Below are positions 61,955-64,000 of a stretch of 64,000 nucleotides of DNA, piece by piece. The notes under the pieces were generated by a model. The model was not told where the DNA came from. It searched no databases and was given only the letters and a program-made list of their open reading frames with translations. Numbering within the stretch: position 1 is the first letter of the stretch; every line of letters starts with the position of its first letter. This stretch comes from Micromonospora haikouensis (GTDB lineage: Bacteria > Actinomycetota > Actinomycetes > Mycobacteriales > Micromonosporaceae): NCBI RefSeq assembly GCF_900091595.1, contig NZ_FMCW01000017.1, positions 111,763 to 175,762 on the forward strand, in the 5' to 3' direction. The translations under genes and the position numbers were made by a program.

Positions 61955-62827
61955 TCAGCTCGCGGCGGTCACCCGGGCGGTGGCGGTGCTGTGCGTGAGC
62001 AGCGTCATGGCCGCGTGCGACGGCGAGCCGACCTCGGTGGTGGCCAGCACGACCTGCTGGCCACGCTCGGTACGCAGGCTCTGCTGGGTGACGCTGATGG
62101 CGCCCACCAGCGGATGCCGCATCTCGTACACCGGCTCGGCACCGGATTTCACCCGGTGGTCGGCCCACAGGGCGGCGAACTGGGGGCTGCCCAGCGACAG
62201 CTGCCCGAGCAGCGTCGCCAGCGCCGCGTCGTCGGGATGTTCGCCGGCGGCCAGCCGCAGCGTGCCCACCACGGCGCGGGCCTTCGCCGGCCAGTCCGCG
62301 TACAGCTCGCGGACGTGCGGGTCGAGGAAGACCAGGAGGGGCATGTTGGGACGGCTCTCCGCGCGCTGCGGGGCGGCGAAGTCGACGTGACCGGCGAACA
62401 GCGCGTTCCCGGTGCGGTTCCAGGCGAGGACGTCGCCGCGCCGTCCCAGGACCATCGCGGGCACCTCGCCCAGCGCCGCCATGAGCTGGCGCACCGCCGC
62501 GCTGACCGTCTCCGGCGCCGACCGCCGTCCGGTGGCCCGGCGGCGGACAGCGCCGCCGGCGAGGACGTGCAGATGCCGCCGCTCGGCGTCGTCGAGGCGC
62601 AACGCCGTGGCGATCGCGTCCAGGACCTCCGCCGACGCGTTAGACGACTGCCCCTGCTCCAGCCGCGCGTAGTAGGACGGGCTGACCCCGGCGAGCAGGG
62701 CCAGTTCCTCCCGGCGCAGACCGCTCACCCGGCGCCGGCCGCCGTAGGTGGTCAGGTCGACGTCCTCCGGCCGCAACTGTGAGCGGCGGGCCTGGAGGAA
62801 CTCCCCGAGCTGTCGTTTCGCGTCCAC
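61955..62827 (-). CDS. helix-turn-helix regulator with MmyB-like ligand domain
   Basis: This 290-aa regulator has an Xre-type HTH (about 28-85; RVSGLRREELALLAGVSPSYYARLEQG) and a C-terminal PAS-like MmyB ligand-binding domain (VLGRRGDVLAWNRTGNALF; LVGAISVTQQSLRTERGQQVV). The GTG at 62827 lies 7 nt after an AATACT -10 box and has no Shine-Dalgarno, which suggests a leaderless mRNA. This family often controls adjacent short-chain dehydrogenase or oxidoreductase genes; here the nearest candidate is the broken hydroxylase upstream. Confidence 0.9.
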   Translation of the reverse strand: MDAKRQLGEFLQARRSQLRPEDVDLTTYGGRRRVSGLRREELALLAGVSPSYYARLEQGQSSNASAEVLDAIATALRLDDAERRHLHVLAGGAVRRRATGRRSAPETVSAAVRQLMAALGEVPAMVLGRRGDVLAWNRTGNALFAGHVDFAAPQRAESRPNMPLLVFLDPHVRELYADWPAKARAVVGTLRLAAGEHPDDAALATLLGQLSLGSPQFAALWADHRVKSGAEPVYEMRHPLVGAISVTQQSLRTERGQQVVLATTEVGSPSHAAMTLLTHSTATARVTAAS

Positions 62828-62949
62828 GACAGGAAGTATTCGGCAGGCCGCAGGCGTCAGCCACACCTTGCCAGGGTGAGGCACCCGGGCTTCCCGCCCC
62901 TCGACACCGGCACCGGCACCGAAGACACCGCCGGTGCTGGTGCACGCCC

Positions 62950-63370
62950 TCCCAGTGGCCGAGGTCGACCAGCGCGGTGACCTCGGTGTCGCCGCGCAGG
63001 GTGGCGCTGCCGTGCCGGTCGAGGTTACGGCGGAGGATCGCCTCCAGCTCCGGCTGGTCGAACAGGCTCCCCTGCGGATAGCCGTGCCGGCCCGGCGTCA
63101 CGTCGCGGGGGAACTCGGCCAGCACCCGCAGGCTCCGGTCGACCAGCCACAGGCCCCGGTGCGGCCGAGAGATGGCCGCGAATTCCTCCGCAGCCCCAGC
63201 CGGGCGAGGATGCGGTGCACCTCGTCGTCGAGGGCGACCGCGCGGGGCAGCGGATAGATCTCCGCTCACCGGTCGAGCACCAGGCACTCCACGCCGTGCT
63301 GGGCGAGCAGCGTCGCGGCGGTGAGCCCGGTGGGACCCGCGCCGACGGTGACGACCGGGACCACGGTCAC
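62950..63370 (-). pseudogene. remnant of an MhpA-like FAD-dependent aromatic hydroxylase
   Basis: Reading from GTG 63370, the N-terminal third of a flavin monooxygenase is recognisable: the Rossmann motif VTVGAGPTGLTAATLLAQHG, then YPLPRAVALDDEVHRILARLG. A stop (63266-63268) replaces what is normally a Trp codon before the PRAVALDDE motif. A further 1-nt loss near 63190 shifts frame before AEEFAAISRPHRGLWLVD. Homology ends near DTEVTALVD, so the C-terminal two thirds are gone. The gene is dead. By family it hydroxylated a phenylpropionate-type aromatic. Confidence 0.8.
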
Positions 63371-63475
63371 CGTGCCGCCCGCCTCATCGTGCAGAGCTTA
63401 CCCACGGGGGCCACCCGCGGCCGGCCAAGACATCACACGTGTCCCCGGGCCGGCCAGCGTGAGCTGCCCGGCCGA

Positions 63476-63520
63476 CCGCCCCCGGCCGGCACGCGCGATC
63501 CGCGTGCCGGCCGGGGGCGG
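63476..63520. terminator. strong hairpin terminator of the RND gene
   Basis: A perfect 20-bp stem (63476-63495 with 63501-63520) and a 5-nt CGATC loop lie 9 bp after the stop of the minus-strand RND gene. It has very high stability and no U tract, as is common in actinomycetes. Confidence 0.85.
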
Positions 63521-63529
63521 CACCGGCCG

Positions 63530-64000
63530 TCAGGCGACCGGGACCGGCTCCTCGGCCACGGTCTCGGGCTGCGGCGCGGGGCTGCTCCGGCGGGCCTGGC
63601 GGCGTTCCCGGCGGCCCTCGACCATCGTGTAGAGGACCGGGATCAGGACCAGGGTGAGCAGGGTGGAGGTGACGAGGCCGCCGATGACGACGACGGCCAG
63701 CGGGGTGGAGATGAACCCGCCCTCACCGGTGATGCCCAGCGCCATCGGCAGGAGCGCGAAGATGGTCGCCAGGGCGGTCATCAGGATCGGGCGCAGCCGG
63801 CGCTGACCGCCCTCCACGACCGCCTCGGCGACGCTCATGCCCCGCTCGCGGTACTGGTTGACCAGGTCCATCAGCACGATGGCGTTGGTGACGACGATGC
63901 CGATCAGCATCAGGATGCCGATGAGCGCGGCGACGCCCAGCGGCGTGCCGGTGACCAGCAGCAGGGCGAACGCGCCGACGAACGCGAACGGGATCGACAC
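63530..64000 (-). CDS. RND-type efflux transporter, C-terminal fragment (runs off the window)
   Basis: The visible 156 residues are the last transmembrane bundle of an AcrB/SwrC-like HAE1 RND pump: four hydrophobic helices with IVVTNAIVLMDLVNQYRERG and RRLRPILMTALATIFALLPMALG, both family landmarks, then GGLVTSTLLTLVLIPVLYTMVEGRR and a basic/Pro tail. The 5' part lies beyond position 64000. It is a proton-driven exporter by family; the substrate is unknown. Confidence 0.92.
   Translation of the reverse strand: MSIPFAFVGAFALLLVTGTPLGVAALIGILMLIGIVVTNAIVLMDLVNQYRERGMSVAEAVVEGGQRRLRPILMTALATIFALLPMALGITGEGGFISTPLAVVVIGGLVTSTLLTLVLIPVLYTMVEGRRERRQARRSSPAPQPETVAEEPVPVA

Noticed and set aside
1..64000. 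CRISPR arrays, tRNA/rRNA genes, insertion sequences, integrases
   Set aside because: No regularly spaced repeats, cloverleaf-like sequences, transposase or integrase motifs were seen on either strand by reading.

Overview
The window is very GC-rich with short intergenic gaps, frequent GTG starts and 4-bp start/stop overlaps. This points to an actinomycete. The ESX-type (type VII) secretion locus, the complete urate-to-allantoate pathway and a GH10-CBM2 xylanase suggest Micromonosporaceae, probably Micromonospora; this taxonomic guess rests on gene content and style only.

Layout. 0.1-3.8 kb: an unknown protein, then an IclR regulator divergent from an acylating acetaldehyde dehydrogenase / 4-hydroxy-2-oxovalerate aldolase pair (end of a meta-cleavage pathway). 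3.8-5.9 kb: a SigE-type ECF sigma factor, a membrane protein whose external domain is sensor-like, and a secreted paralog of that domain. 6.1-19.2 kb: purine catabolism. A PucR regulator and a two-gene xanthine dehydrogenase (fused 2Fe-2S/molybdenum subunit plus FAD subunit) run on the minus strand. A MocA-like cofactor enzyme, XdhC, OHCU decarboxylase, HIU hydrolase, urate oxidase, an 8-oxoguanine/guanine deaminase-type enzyme, allantoinase and allantoicase run on the plus strand. 19.3-25.8 kb: a Cys-rich lipoprotein, a MacB-like ABC export system (adaptor, ATPase, permease) and a divergent two-component system. The histidine kinase sensor domain carries a cysteine motif like that of the lipoprotein. 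25.8-30.3 kb: methyltransferase, YdeI-like protein, Gfo/Idh oxidoreductase, ThuA protein, PcaC and an N-terminally truncated PcaD.

30-57.5 kb is a type VII secretion region. A long minus-strand operon reads eccD, eccB, two WXG100 proteins, a small protein, two Gly-rich paralogous substrates, a YbaB/EspL-like protein, a small protein and a giant CpnT-like polymorphic effector (papain-like domain, two OTU-like domains, a lone SCxxG motif). The effector carries a 1-nt frameshift inside its second OTU domain, and its 3' end is fused to the truncated pcaD, which looks like a deletion junction. On the other side lie eccC, a membrane protein with a LysM-like domain, and three mycosin-like subtilases. 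All three subtilases have lost catalytic residues, each in a different way.

57.5-64 kb: a secreted GH10 xylanase with CBM2 and a well-formed repressible promoter, a GNAT acetyltransferase, two beta-propeller proteins of the SMP-30/NHL type, an apparently leaderless HTH regulator, a broken MhpA-like FAD hydroxylase, and the 3' end of an RND efflux pump cut by the window edge. I saw no tRNA, rRNA, CRISPR array, IS element or prophage.

Three suspected frameshifts (33198, 39629, 57277) sit in C/G homopolymers. They may be real, or they may be homopolymer-length errors; raw reads would decide.
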